Below, in pieces: positions 27,400 to 36,561 of a DNA stretch of 64,000 nucleotides. The notes under the pieces were generated by a model. It did not search any database. It saw only the letters and a list, made by a program, of their open reading frames with translations, and had not been told where the DNA came from. The position numbers were made by a program, and so were the translations under genes. Origin of the DNA: Sporolactobacillus kofuensis (GTDB lineage Bacteria > Bacillota > Bacilli > Bacillales > Sporolactobacillaceae); assembly GCF_042660205.1 (NCBI RefSeq), contig NZ_JBHSTQ010000006.1:1-64000 (forward strand), read 5' to 3'. The number at the start of each line of letters is the position of its first letter. Position 1 is the stretch's first letter.

Positions 27400-28659
27400 T
27401 TATCGATGATTGGGGATTACACCAGGACCAAAATGAGTATCTGCCGTTGCTGGAGCAGCGACAATGTTCGGTTCTTTATTGGTAAACATGAAGAGTAGTC
27501 CACCGATAAAGAGCAATGCGCCGGAAATATAGAAGCCGATTTCCAGATGACCGGTCAGATCGGCAAAGTACCCGGTAATGTACGGTGCGAAAATGGATGA
27601 GATCATACCGGCAAAGTTGAAGATGGAGTACGCTCTTGAGTACATCATTGTCGGTGTGTTTTCAGCCACATAGGAAACAAGGATCGGATCTAGTGCTAGT
27701 TTGCCAACCATTCCATAGATGACAAGTCCTGTAATCATCAACGAGTAATTCTGCGTGTATGGAATGACGATTTGGCAGATTGCCCCAAGCACCGCTAGGA
27801 ACAAGATGAGCGGTTTCTTATTTTTAATATGATCCGAAAGATAGCCGAACAAGAGTGCACCTGGAATCGAGGCCCACGGTACCAGGGACGAAATGATCCC
27901 GGTTTGCGATCCGTCGACGCCGCGGACGGTCTGCAGGTAAAACGGCAGCCAGGTCAGCATCCCGAAAAAGCCGTACAACGAACAGAAAATGAGAATGTAG
28001 GTAAAAATATGATTGCGGCTGAACAAAATTTTCAAATTTGCTTTTTGCACCGGCGCTTTCTTAGTTGAGACCGAAGCCGGTTTTTTCGCATCATCCTTAA
28101 CGAAGACACCGATCAATACGGCAACAATGGCTGTTAATACACCAAAGACGAAGAATGAGGTTTGCCAACTTTTATGAAGCGTAAACGTCAGGTAACTCGA
28201 TGCAATGAAGCCTGCGGAAATGCCAAGTGCCATTCCGCTGTTAATGATCGCAGAGGATAAGCCGCGATACTTCTTCGGCAGCGTTGCCGAGGAAATCGCG
28301 TACTGAGGGCCATAATATGTCCCTTCGCCAAATCCGGTGATTGCCCGAACGATCAGGAATAGTCCAAGTCCGGAAACAATTCCACTGAAAAAAGTACCCA
28401 CCGCGAACAGCAAATAGCCGCCAACTAGGACCTTAACCCGCCCAAACCGGTCAGCAAGAAATCCGGCTGGAATTTGCATCAATGCATAGGTTGTAAAAAA
28501 TACCGTGGACATGAGTCCAAGTTCACTCTTTGAGAGGTTCCAATCTTCACCGATCACACTCATAATTGGTGAAAGAATGTTTCGGTCTGCGTACATAAAC
28601 GCCCATCCCAGTGAAAATAGAACAGTGATGAGAATGTAGTTTTTCTTTGTATGGTTCAT
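27400..28659 (-). CDS. MFS transporter (ACS/anion-cation symporter type)
   Basis: 419 residues, twelve helices, with DRNILSPIM in helix 1 and GFLADRFGRVKVLVGG as the loop 2-3 MFS signature. The D-R-N start resembles the anion:cation symporter family (glucarate, hexuronate, phthalate and similar acids). It follows the gamma-glutamyltransferase by 29 bp in the same operon, so it may import the acid or dipeptide substrate or product of that enzyme. Substrate is inference only. Confidence 0.85.
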   Translation of the reverse strand: MNHTKKNYILITVLFSLGWAFMYADRNILSPIMSVIGEDWNLSKSELGLMSTVFFTTYALMQIPAGFLADRFGRVKVLVGGYLLFAVGTFFSGIVSGLGLFLIVRAITGFGEGTYYGPQYAISSATLPKKYRGLSSAIINSGMALGISAGFIASSYLTFTLHKSWQTSFFVFGVLTAIVAVLIGVFVKDDAKKPASVSTKKAPVQKANLKILFSRNHIFTYILIFCSLYGFFGMLTWLPFYLQTVRGVDGSQTGIISSLVPWASIPGALLFGYLSDHIKNKKPLILFLAVLGAICQIVIPYTQNYSLMITGLVIYGMVGKLALDPILVSYVAENTPTMMYSRAYSIFNFAGMISSIFAPYITGYFADLTGHLEIGFYISGALLFIGGLLFMFTNKEPNIVAAPATADTHFGPGVIPNHR

Positions 28660-28688
28660 CTATGATCCCTCCACGAATTATAAGTTGG

Positions 28689-30293
28689 TTACCATGCGGC
28701 AACAATGCCGTCTGCCCGTGACTCCGTGCCTCCAACCAGTACCCCTGTTTCTTGATTGCGCCAGATGATCTGCCCTCGCCCGAAGGAGTTTAGATCAAGA
28801 GCAACTGTTATCTCATGCCCTCGTTCGGCCAGCTCATGGGCAATATTGATCGGAAAATCCGGCTCAACCATTACCTTTTTATCGCTGATCCATTGCCATC
28901 TCGGCGCGTCAAGCGCGGCCTGTGGATTCATATGAAAGTCAATCGAATTGGTGATGACCTGAAGCTGGCCCTGCGGCTGCATGTATTCGCCCATCACACC
29001 GAACGGTCCGACAGGCTGTCCGTTCTTCGTCAGGAATCCCGGGATAATCGTGTGATACGATTTTTTACCTGGATAGAGACAGTTGGCGTCCTCTTTGTTC
29101 AGTGAAAAATCAAATCCGCGATTCTGCAGTGAGATGCCTGTTCCGGGAATGACGATCCCCGAACCGAAGCCTTTAAAATTGCTTTGAATGTAGGAGACCA
29201 TATTCCCTTCCTCGTCGGCGGTGGCCAGATAAACCGTTCCGCCCTTCGGCAAGGAGCCGGCGGTCGGTTGAATCGCCGTCTCGCCAATGAGTTGCGCACG
29301 ATCAAGGCAGTGTGCTTCCGATAAAAGTTGCGCGACTTCATCATGCATGTAACTCGGATCCGTAATGTACTTTTTCCCATCAGTAAACGCGAGTTTCAAT
29401 GATTCGATCAGTTTGTGATAGGTATCCGGCAATTCCTTATCGGGTAATTCCAATTGATTCAAAATTTTCAGAGCAATAAGGGTAACGAGACCCTGCCCAT
29501 TCGGTGGCAGCTCCCAAACGTCATAGCCGCGATAATTGACCGAGATCGGTTCAACCCATTCTGCGTGATAGTTTTGTAGATCTTCCTTGCGGATAAAGCC
29601 ATCAAACTTCCGTGAAAAATGGTCTATTTTTTCCGCCAGTTCTCCTCGGTAAAAGGCTTCGGCATTAGAATCGGCAATTTTTCTCAAGCTGTCTGCCATT
29701 TCTTCCGATTTCCAAAGCTCACCGGCTCGAGGCGCACTTCCTTTTGGCGCGAAGGTCTTGAACCAGTTCTCAAACTCCGGCCCATCCAATGCTGTATATG
29801 TTTCAAAGGCTGTTTTCCAGTTCTTTGCAACAACCTCGGAGACCGGATAACCGGATTGCGCATAGTCAATCGCCGGCTGCATCACTTCTTTTAGTGAAAG
29901 CTTTCCGAAACGCCTGATGCATTCCGCCCATGCAGCCGGAGCACCGGGTACCATCACCGGTTCCAAGCCGTATTTCGGCACCTTGCTCCTGCCACGTTTG
30001 TGCATGGCCTCAACGGACATCAGCTCGGGTGCATTACCGCTCGCATTCAAGCCATGCAGTTTGCCTTTGGTCCAGATGATGGCGAATGCATCGCTGCCGA
30101 TTCCATTTGACGTCGGTTCGAGTACGGTCATACATGCTGCGGTTGCAATTGCAGCGTCAATGGCGTTACCGCCTTTTTTCAAAATCTCGAGGCCGGCTTG
30201 CGCACCGAGTGGCTGTGAGGTAGCAACCATCCCTCGTTTTCCATAGATCGGTACATGTTTTCCATCATCATAGCGATGGTTGAAATTCATCAT
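28689..30293 (-). CDS. Gamma-glutamyltransferase family protein (YwrD-like)
   Basis: 534 residues, an Ntn-hydrolase with NAIDAAIATAACMTVLEP and SNGIGSDAFAI in the large subunit and the processing site at Thr353 (GGTVYLATADEEGN), which becomes the nucleophile of the small subunit. There is no signal peptide, as in Bacillus YwrD and unlike secreted Ggt, so it should act in the cytoplasm on gamma-glutamyl compounds. The neighbouring chromate transporter pair also recalls the ywr region of Bacillus. First gene of its operon, with a palindrome 30 bp upstream. Confidence 0.9.
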   Translation of the reverse strand: MMNFNHRYDDGKHVPIYGKRGMVATSQPLGAQAGLEILKKGGNAIDAAIATAACMTVLEPTSNGIGSDAFAIIWTKGKLHGLNASGNAPELMSVEAMHKRGRSKVPKYGLEPVMVPGAPAAWAECIRRFGKLSLKEVMQPAIDYAQSGYPVSEVVAKNWKTAFETYTALDGPEFENWFKTFAPKGSAPRAGELWKSEEMADSLRKIADSNAEAFYRGELAEKIDHFSRKFDGFIRKEDLQNYHAEWVEPISVNYRGYDVWELPPNGQGLVTLIALKILNQLELPDKELPDTYHKLIESLKLAFTDGKKYITDPSYMHDEVAQLLSEAHCLDRAQLIGETAIQPTAGSLPKGGTVYLATADEEGNMVSYIQSNFKGFGSGIVIPGTGISLQNRGFDFSLNKEDANCLYPGKKSYHTIIPGFLTKNGQPVGPFGVMGEYMQPQGQLQVITNSIDFHMNPQAALDAPRWQWISDKKVMVEPDFPINIAHELAERGHEITVALDLNSFGRGQIIWRNQETGVLVGGTESRADGIVAAW

Positions 30294-30323
30294 ATCTTTG
30301 CCTTCACCTCAACTGTTTTTGTC

Positions 30324-30341
30324 GGACTTACCGGTAAGACC
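30324..30341 (-). promoter_or_regulatory. Operator candidate upstream of the gamma-glutamyltransferase gene
   Basis: A perfect 12-bp palindrome CTTACCGGTAAG extended to GG-N12+2-CC, 31 bp before the start and just downstream of a minus-strand TATAAT (30357-30362). A second symmetric motif GTTAGATTATCTGAC is at 30391-30405. Site spacing fits repression by the divergent-side FadR-type regulator encoded next door, as an inference. Confidence 0.5.
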
Positions 30342-30520
30342 AGTTAATGTGTCTAATTATAATCTTCTGAAATTTTTTTCGGTCTATTGTGTTAGATTAT
30401 CTGACATATTTTTTTGAATTGATGGTTTATGGGTGGGTTCAAGTGGTTGTGTAAAATGAATGAGCTCCTCTACTCGCGGGGTGCGCGATCAAGGAGCCGT
30501 AGATTTTGAGAGGAAGTCGA

Positions 30521-31213
30521 TTATTGCTCGATGCTGCTGATTTCTGAGAGCATCTTTTTATAATGGAGCAGAACATCTTCAATATGACGGCGCATCAGAC
30601 TGCTGCTTTTCTCGCCGTCTTCTTTTTTGATTGCTTCAAGAATCTCGGAATGATAGTAGAGTGCGTGTTCGGTATCGTCATTGCTCGCCATCTCAATTCG
30701 GACCTTCTTGGACAAGTCGGTCAGTGAGTCATACACTTGAATCATGACCTTGTTCTGCGCAGCATGGGCGATGGTGTTATGGAATTTAAAATCCGGCACA
30801 ATAATAGATTCCTTATTCTTGACACAGACAGCCAATTCTTCGACTGCACTTTGCAGGATTTCGATCGTCTCGGGCGTATGGCGCCGCGCTGCAAGATAGG
30901 CGTTCTCAGCTTCCAGCGATCTGCGAAATTCAAGCAGATCAAGGGACGACTTGGCATCGATAAACGGCAGCAATTGTCGCAAATCCAACTGAGTCACATC
31001 GATCGTGCGGTTCGTCAAATAATTTCCCTTGCCCGGCCTCTTCTCAATGATCCCGCGCTCGCACAAGGTTTGCAGCGCTTCGCGAACCGAGGAGCGGCCA
31101 ACCTCAAGCATGCGCGCAATCTCGCGCTCAGATGGAAGTTTGTCCCCAGGCTTCACGCGCTTGCGGATGTAATCAAGGATAAATTTTTGTACCGTTTCAC
31201 TGACACCAATCAC
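30521..31213 (-). CDS. FadR-subfamily GntR transcriptional regulator
   Basis: About 230 residues from GTG 31213 (AAGGAG nine bases upstream); ATG 31240 lacks a usable ribosome site. N-terminal winged helix (RVKPGDKLPSEREIARMLEVGRSSVREALQTL) and C-terminal FCD domain of six helices with the metal/effector residues of DxxxF-H types (DFKFHNTIAHAA, HSEILEAI). Such proteins repress catabolic operons and respond to organic acids. It lies upstream of, and in line with, the gamma-glutamyltransferase-MFS genes, which are the likely targets. Confidence 0.88.
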   Translation of the reverse strand: MIGVSETVQKFILDYIRKRVKPGDKLPSEREIARMLEVGRSSVREALQTLCERGIIEKRPGKGNYLTNRTIDVTQLDLRQLLPFIDAKSSLDLLEFRRSLEAENAYLAARRHTPETIEILQSAVEELAVCVKNKESIIVPDFKFHNTIAHAAQNKVMIQVYDSLTDLSKKVRIEMASNDDTEHALYYHSEILEAIKKEDGEKSSSLMRRHIEDVLLHYKKMLSEISSIEQ

Positions 31214-31359
31214 ATCGACGAACTCCTTTTTTTCGGGCATCCTACAAAAAATACGCTGGATTTCTATGTATTTCCATAGTATCAGAAAATGAGCACGGCC
31301 AAAAGACCTAAAGATTAGACCAATGGACATGAACAGCCGTTCATTCCAAGAGATGTCAG

Positions 31360-31630
31360 AGAAAAATTCGAAACGAACATAAGGAACATCGTAACAAATC
31401 CCAATAAACCCGAAACGAATGGAAAGAGGATTCTAATGAAAAGAGTAAACGACAAATTTAGTAACGATCCTCGATAAAACAGTAACGAACTGCTGGAAGT
31501 TGAAGAGGTGCTTCAAGTGGACTACAACTCGCCCGCGAGTTGTTCCAAATCAGAAAAAGTTGAAACCAAGTGGATGAAAACCGAACCCAACACAGCCTAA
31601 ACCGAGCTTAAGATTAGAAATCGAACTTAT
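31360..31630. repeat. Degenerate array of ~20-bp units (array E)
   Basis: On the minus strand, about twelve imperfect units of 18-22 bp can be followed, some with the core GTTCGTTAC (as in the arrays at 38.7 and 58.4 kb) and others with GTTCGATTT or GTTCGGTTT (as at 45.5 kb). It fills the stretch between the FadR-type gene and the terminator at 31638, which otherwise holds nothing recognisable. Confidence 0.6.
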
Positions 31631-31637
31631 AGAAATA

Positions 31638-31669
31638 AACAAGGCCGGACGTATTTGTCCGGCCTTGTT
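31638..31669 (-). terminator. Terminator of the DsbA-like gene
   Basis: Thirteen-bp perfect stem AACAAGGCCGGAC with GTCCGGCCTTGTT, six-base loop, eleven bases behind the stop. Confidence 0.85.
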
Positions 31670-31679
31670 CTTCATTTGA

Positions 31680-32204
31680 TTATTTTACTGGTATCGCGGC
31701 TTCGAGCTCTTTTTTTAACTCGTCTTTGGTGATTTTTTGTGGAGTTTGGCCATCTCGACTGAGCAGGACAGTTGGTACTGAGGTTGCGTCGAAGTGAATG
31801 GCTTCGCCGGCAATCGTCAGGCTGTAGTCGGTGTTGTCCGGCTGAATGGATAAGCCATAGTTTTCGGTCAAATAAGTTTTGATTTCGTTATCGGAAAGTT
31901 TCTTCCAGTCTGCTTGATCCTTGAACAGTTGCAAAATTACCTTATTCATCTTTTCCTGATCCTTGTAATTTAAGAATAGGTGTACGAGATTACCTTTGAG
32001 CAGGCCTTCTTTTGGCTTGTCAAAAGGTTTCAAAATCAGTTCAACCTGTTTCTTATCGATTGCTGCGAACAGATCGGTTTCATTTTCTGCGAAGAAGTTC
32101 GCACAATGCGGGCAAGCCAGGTTAGTAAACACGGTCAATTTTACCGGTGCGTCTTGGTCACCAAAATGAAAACCAACGTCCGACAAAGTCAATGTATCCG
32201 TCAT
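31680..32204 (-). CDS. DsbA-like thioredoxin-fold protein (cytoplasmic)
   Basis: 174 residues, thioredoxin fold with a CPHC motif (Cys31, Cys34) after strand KLTVFTNLA, a helical insertion and SVPTVLLSRDG holding the cis-Pro before the last strands. No signal peptide or anchor, so it should work in the cytoplasm as a thiol-disulfide oxidoreductase or detoxification enzyme (frnE or DsbA-family type). Start has GGAGG seven bases upstream. Monocistronic between two terminators. Confidence 0.85.
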   Translation of the reverse strand: MTDTLTLSDVGFHFGDQDAPVKLTVFTNLACPHCANFFAENETDLFAAIDKKQVELILKPFDKPKEGLLKGNLVHLFLNYKDQEKMNKVILQLFKDQADWKKLSDNEIKTYLTENYGLSIQPDNTDYSLTIAGEAIHFDATSVPTVLLSRDGQTPQKITKDELKKELEAAIPVK

Positions 32205-32358
32205 CGTTATCCCTCCAAATCTGATGTTACTTCAACGCTAGCGCATTCTCGTCATGCAGGCAAGAAAAAAGCAACCTATTTACTTTCGTTCATTAGATAA
32301 CTTGGCCTCGCCAAGTTTCTGAGGCGCCGTCTGTTTCTGTGAACTTCCGTCCATAAAA

Positions 32359-32409
32359 AAAAACTAGCCAGTCATTCGCAATGAATCCGCGGTTACCGGC
32401 TAGTTTTTG
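32359..32409 (-). terminator. Terminator of the MFS gene at 32411
   Basis: Eleven-bp stem AAAAACTAGCC with GGCTAGTTTTT around a 29-base loop; it begins right behind the stop codon. Confidence 0.75.
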
Positions 32410-32410
32410 A

Positions 32411-33652
32411 TTAGGCGAGCTCTTTGCCTTTGGTTTCAGGTACGAGGAACAGCATTGAGAGTGCGGCGAGCACATAAACGAATGAGATGGTGCCAAGTGC
32501 CGCGCTCAGTGAATGATTCAATGCCATGAAGCCGATGATCAGTGGACCAAAGCTTCCGATGAATCGACCGGTGTTGAAGATGATATTTTCTGCGGTTGAA
32601 CGTGCTTGTGTTTGATAGTGTTCGGCGAGTAACGCACCGTAGCCGCCCATCATGCCGTTGACAAAGAATCCGAGAACGGAGCCAAGCGCAACAAGCAGTG
32701 TCGGGTTATCGATCTGGAAGTAGATCCAGACAATGATGGCTGCACAAATCTGGAAGGTCATAAATGCCGGTTTTCGGCCCCATTTATCCGCGAGCCATGC
32801 AAAGGTGATGATTCCGATCACCATGCCAAGAACCGTTGATATCGTCCAGAACACGGTTCCGTTAATTGTATAGTGATGCTGTGTCGCCAGCATCGTCGGC
32901 ATCCAGTTCATGATGCCGAAGTAGCCGAAATTCTGCACACTGCAGATTAAAATGAGTCCGATGGTTGTTCCGGTAATTTTCCATGAACGGAACAGCTCGA
33001 TAATTGAGATTTTCGTTTTATTTTCTTTTTTCGCGGCAAGCCATAATTCAGGTTCTTTTAGGTTTCTTCTTGACCACCAGGCAAGTAGAGCTGGAATTAC
33101 ACCAACGAGGAAGACACCTTGCCAACCAAAGTGTGGTGCGATAAATGCCGCGCACAATGTTGCGAGAATGGTTCCTGCTTGGTAGCCGAGCGCCACGTAT
33201 GAGGTTGCCCGCGTCCGGTATTTTTTCGGCCAGGATTCAGTGACTAGAGTCATGCCGATGCCGAATTCACCGCCGAGACCTAACCCAGAAAGAAATCTGA
33301 AGAGGTTAAATACACCGAAATTCGGTGCAAAGGCACACAGTCCGGTAAACACTGAGAAAATGAGGATGGTCCACGTAAATACGCGCACACGTCCGTAAAT
33401 GTCGGCCAGAACGCCGAAGATGTACCCACCGATGACTACACCGAGCATTGTAATCGTTGAAATACTGCCGGCTTGAGCCGGATTGATACTGTAGTAAGCA
33501 ATAATTAATGGCAGGACAAAGGCGAGGATCATCATATCCAGCCCATCCATTGCGTATCCGATAATCGATGCCCACAATGTCTTGTGTTGATAAGGTCCTA
33601 TCTGGTTCGTTTCGTTTGTGTTGCCCATCAGCTCTTGCTTTGACTCTGTCAT
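32411..33652 (-). CDS. MFS transporter (aromatic acid/metabolite:H+ symporter type)
   Basis: 413 residues from ATG 33652 (MTESKQELMGN; GGG seven bases upstream; frame open to 33697). Twelve helices with DGLDMMILAFVLP in helix 1 and GVLADIYGRVRVF as the loop 2-3 signature, and GLGLGGEFGIG in helix 4. The helix-1 D-G-x-D pattern is that of the AAHS family (benzoate, 4-hydroxybenzoate, related acids) and of sialate carriers. Single gene with its own terminator; substrate open. Confidence 0.85.
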   Translation of the reverse strand: MTESKQELMGNTNETNQIGPYQHKTLWASIIGYAMDGLDMMILAFVLPLIIAYYSINPAQAGSISTITMLGVVIGGYIFGVLADIYGRVRVFTWTILIFSVFTGLCAFAPNFGVFNLFRFLSGLGLGGEFGIGMTLVTESWPKKYRTRATSYVALGYQAGTILATLCAAFIAPHFGWQGVFLVGVIPALLAWWSRRNLKEPELWLAAKKENKTKISIIELFRSWKITGTTIGLILICSVQNFGYFGIMNWMPTMLATQHHYTINGTVFWTISTVLGMVIGIITFAWLADKWGRKPAFMTFQICAAIIVWIYFQIDNPTLLVALGSVLGFFVNGMMGGYGALLAEHYQTQARSTAENIIFNTGRFIGSFGPLIIGFMALNHSLSAALGTISFVYVLAALSMLFLVPETKGKELA

Positions 33653-33918
33653 TACTTTCCCTACCCTCTTTTTATTGATCTTGTTTTCATTGCCCATCGC
33701 ATTGGCATAAATCGTTCATACCAATGAATAAGTTTAAGTGAAATCGACGGTTCAGAAACTATTTATGTCAGATTCTATGACAAACTAATCTCGAATTCAA
33801 CAAAATTTGATAAAGCGGTCTGAATCCGCAAAAAAACAGGCGCCGATTTTCGATCGACGTCTGTTTAGAAAAGCAAACTCGCTTTTTCACTAAAACACAG
33901 TCCTATATTTGACCCTTA

Positions 33919-34350
33919 TTATTCTGCTGCTTTCAGTGCGAACATCATTTCTGCTTCGCAGGCCACTTCGCCATCCACGGTTGCCACGCCTTTGGCTTTG
34001 GCAAACCCGCCACGGAATCGAAGAATTTCTGCTTCCAGACGTAATTGATCGCCCGGACGCACCTGGCGTTTGAACCGACATTTATCGATGCCGGCATAAA
34101 GCGTCAGCATATTCTCTTCTTTACCTTTGCTCAGCACGGCAATGCCGCTGACCTGGGCAAGTGCTTCAACAATCAGCACACCGGGCATGACCGGATAATC
34201 CGGAAAATGGCCTTGGAAAAATGGTTCATTAACTGAAACATTCTTGATCGCGACGGCTTTTTTTCCATCTTCAACCTCGAGCACACGGTCTACAAGTAAA
34301 AATGGATACCGATGCGGTAAAATCTTTTTAATCTCATCAATCGTTAACAT
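33919..34350 (-). CDS. fabZ: (3R)-hydroxyacyl-ACP dehydratase FabZ
   Basis: 143 residues, single hot-dog fold with the catalytic His48 in FQGHFPDYPVMPG and Glu62 in LIVEALAQ, plus the N-terminal LPHRYPFLLVDRV block. It removes water from 3-hydroxyacyl-ACP in type II fatty acid synthesis. In Bacillales it closes the spoIIID-mbl-flhO-flhP block, as it does here. Intact. Confidence 0.97.
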   Translation of the reverse strand: MLTIDEIKKILPHRYPFLLVDRVLEVEDGKKAVAIKNVSVNEPFFQGHFPDYPVMPGVLIVEALAQVSGIAVLSKGKEENMLTLYAGIDKCRFKRQVRPGDQLRLEAEILRFRGGFAKAKGVATVDGEVACEAEMMFALKAAE

Positions 34351-34387
34351 AGGATTCGCGCAACGTGCGCGCGTTCGCTCCCTTCAA

Positions 34388-34741
34388 TCAATTCGTTTTC
34401 AGAAAATCAAAGATATGCTGCCATGTTGCGGTTTGAAAAACCGCCCATGGACTGCGATGGCCCAACCCACCGTAACCAAACATTGCGCCGAGAACAAGGG
34501 CAATCGCGCATAAACTGATCAGCGCAATCAGACGCTGCCAGATGGGGAAACGCCTTTTTTTATACCCGAAAAATGGGTTGAAAAGCGGCTGGCTATCTTC
34601 TTCTGGCGCAGCTTTTTTCCGTTTCGCCGCTTTTTTCTCTGCGTTTTGTGCTTCGGTTCGAGCTGTGCGGACAGCTTGTCTCGTTTGCAGCTCTTCAGAT
34701 GTTGCGCTGTTCTGCGTAAGTCGCTTATCGTTTTTTTCCAT
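34388..34741 (-). CDS. epuA: EpuA-family small membrane protein (often annotated RNA polymerase subunit beta)
   Basis: 117 residues: a charged, low-complexity N-terminal half (about 1-60, rich in Ala, Lys, Glu) and a C-terminal conserved part, one membrane helix (RLIALISLCAIALVLGAMFGY) followed by TWQHIFDFLK. This is the pattern of the EpuA family found between flhP and fabZ in Bacillales. The database name as an RNA polymerase subunit has no structural support visible here. Function unknown, possibly envelope-linked. Confidence 0.8.
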   Translation of the reverse strand: MEKNDKRLTQNSATSEELQTRQAVRTARTEAQNAEKKAAKRKKAAPEEDSQPLFNPFFGYKKRRFPIWQRLIALISLCAIALVLGAMFGYGGLGHRSPWAVFQTATWQHIFDFLKTN

Positions 34742-34756
34742 AAAAGGATTCCTCGC

Positions 34757-35611
34757 TTAACGTAGAAGTCCGTTGACCAGTCCCGCCATCTGATCACCGA
34801 TCGTAATGGAACGCGCGTTCAACTGATAGTTATGCTGCAGATTTATCAGATCAGACATTTCCTTAGTCAAATCGACATTCGAGTTTTCCAATTTTCCCTG
34901 AGCCACGCTGCCGTTTGCGCCCGCCACCGGCTGAACGACTTGATTCAGACCAATGCCGAGTTGTGCAAGATTAGGCAGTGTGTAGAGATTGTTGCCTTGT
35001 TCATGTAAAAGCTGCGGACGACGAACGGTGACGATCCCGAGCTGTCCGGCGTTCACCTGAGCACCGTTTGCTAGATTAACAGTAATTTGACCAGAGTTGT
35101 TGATGTGGATCTCTCTGTAATGAGCCGGGATACGGATCGGCTGTCCGTTCGCACCAAGTACCGCGTAACCGGATTTCGTCATGAGCCGCAGTTCATTGGG
35201 ATTCTGAGGATCAATCTGAGCGTTAAACGCGCCGTCGCGTGTATAAGCCGTCGTTGTTCCACCATTTGCACCGGTTAGTGCCACGGTAAAAAATTGATGC
35301 CCGTTGCTCAGTGCCAAGTCGAGCGGGTTGTCGGTCTGTTTGATTGTGCCTACAGCGAGATCCATTTGCGTATCGCCAATTCGGGAACCTGAGCCTGCGC
35401 GTATGCCAGACGGTGTCAAACGGTTGCTTTGATCGGTCTGATCGGCATTTACATTCATGTTATTGATTTGCTGGAAAAGCAGATCCATAAACTGTGCATC
35501 ACGGCTTTTATAGCCGTTGGTTCCTACATTGGCAATATTGTTGGCGACCGTTGCCAGCTGTTGCTGAATTTGACCTAATGTTACTGCTGTATCCATCATT
35601 TGTCTTTGCAT
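34757..35611 (-). CDS. flhP: Flagellar hook-basal body rod-type protein FlhP
   Basis: About 284 residues. N-terminal rod-protein helix with TLGQIQQQLATVANNIANVGTNGYKS and C-terminal VDLTKEMSDLINLQHNYQLNARSI, the two segments that coil together in axial proteins (FlgF/FlgG type). ATG 35611 is eight bases behind AGG; GTG 35620 is an alternative. Paralogue and neighbour of flhO; together they add rod parts of the flagellum. Confidence 0.9.
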   Translation of the reverse strand: MQRQMMDTAVTLGQIQQQLATVANNIANVGTNGYKSRDAQFMDLLFQQINNMNVNADQTDQSNRLTPSGIRAGSGSRIGDTQMDLAVGTIKQTDNPLDLALSNGHQFFTVALTGANGGTTTAYTRDGAFNAQIDPQNPNELRLMTKSGYAVLGANGQPIRIPAHYREIHINNSGQITVNLANGAQVNAGQLGIVTVRRPQLLHEQGNNLYTLPNLAQLGIGLNQVVQPVAGANGSVAQGKLENSNVDLTKEMSDLINLQHNYQLNARSITIGDQMAGLVNGLLR

Positions 35612-35647
35612 CGCTTGCACCTGCCCTTTTATAAAAACGGTTCACCT

Positions 35648-36463
35648 TTAGTTGATCCGTCCAACCTGATTGACTGCTTTATCCAACGTGCCATCGATAA
35701 TTTGAAGGGTCTTTTGATTGGCTTCAAACGAGCGGTAGGCTTCCATCATATCCGTTATCGTCTGATCGGCTTGCACATTAGAGCCCTCGACAAAGCCTTG
35801 CTTCAGATTATAGCTAATGGTGCCATTCGCGTTTGCCTGAGGCAGGGCGCCACCGCCATTAAATCGGAACAGGCTGTTGCCTTCTTTGACGAGCTGATTG
35901 GTATTTGCCGCATAGCTGACGCCAATTTGGCCGTAGTTTGTCCCGTTTATCGAAATGGTGCCGTCCCCGGCGATCTGGAACTGATCCGATGGCAGTTGAA
36001 TCGGCTGACCTGCCGAATTCAACACCTGATCTCCCGCATCATCGGTGAGATAGCCGGTCGGGCTCAATGTAAAATGGCCGTCGCGTGTATAACGCGTGTC
36101 GCCGGCAGGTGTTCGGACATTGAAGAGGAGCGCCCCTTCCTGGCTACCCGTTTGTGGGTTGATCGGAAGCTGTGAAGTAATCAAGGCAACATCCGTTGCC
36201 TTCCCCGTCTCCGTCACTGTCCCCTGCGTGAAGTCCGGAATGGTCTCGTCCATATAGACTCCGGTGGCAAGACCGCCGACTTGGCGATTGGCGGTCATAT
36301 CGCCGCCCAACCGCTCAATCAGTTGTTCAGGAAAAGTGCGCAATTTGCTCTGATCACTTTTATACCCGGGTGTATCTACGTTGTTGAGATTGTTTGACAA
36401 TGTTTCCTGCCGCCGCTGCTCGGCAATCATCCCTGATGCGGATGTATATAATCCTCTGATCAT
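35648..36463 (-). CDS. flhO: Flagellar hook-basal body rod-type protein FlhO
   Basis: 271 residues from ATG 36463 (MIRGLYTSASGMIAEQ, standard FlgG-type start); GTG 36472 is possible but less typical. It shows LSNNLNNVDTPGYKSDQ near the start and SNVQADQTITDMMEAYRSFEANQKTL near the end. Exported axial protein of the flagellar rod. It follows mbl and precedes flhP by 36 bp. Full length. Confidence 0.92.
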   Translation of the reverse strand: MIRGLYTSASGMIAEQRRQETLSNNLNNVDTPGYKSDQSKLRTFPEQLIERLGGDMTANRQVGGLATGVYMDETIPDFTQGTVTETGKATDVALITSQLPINPQTGSQEGALLFNVRTPAGDTRYTRDGHFTLSPTGYLTDDAGDQVLNSAGQPIQLPSDQFQIAGDGTISINGTNYGQIGVSYAANTNQLVKEGNSLFRFNGGGALPQANANGTISYNLKQGFVEGSNVQADQTITDMMEAYRSFEANQKTLQIIDGTLDKAVNQVGRIN

Positions 36464-36527
36464 GTCCTTCACCTGCCTCGGTTAACTTTTATGATCATTT
36501 TATCATATTTAAAGGATAAGAAGCGCA

Positions 36528-36561
36528 AAAAGCGCAGAGCAATTAATTTGCTTTGCGCTTT
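36528..36561 (-). terminator. Hairpin across the end of mbl
   Basis: Stem GCAAAGCGC-like with GCGCTTTGC-like arms (AAAGCGCA and TGCGCTTT) followed by T4-T5 on the minus strand; it overlaps the mbl stop region and may lower read-through into flhO. Confidence 0.6.
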
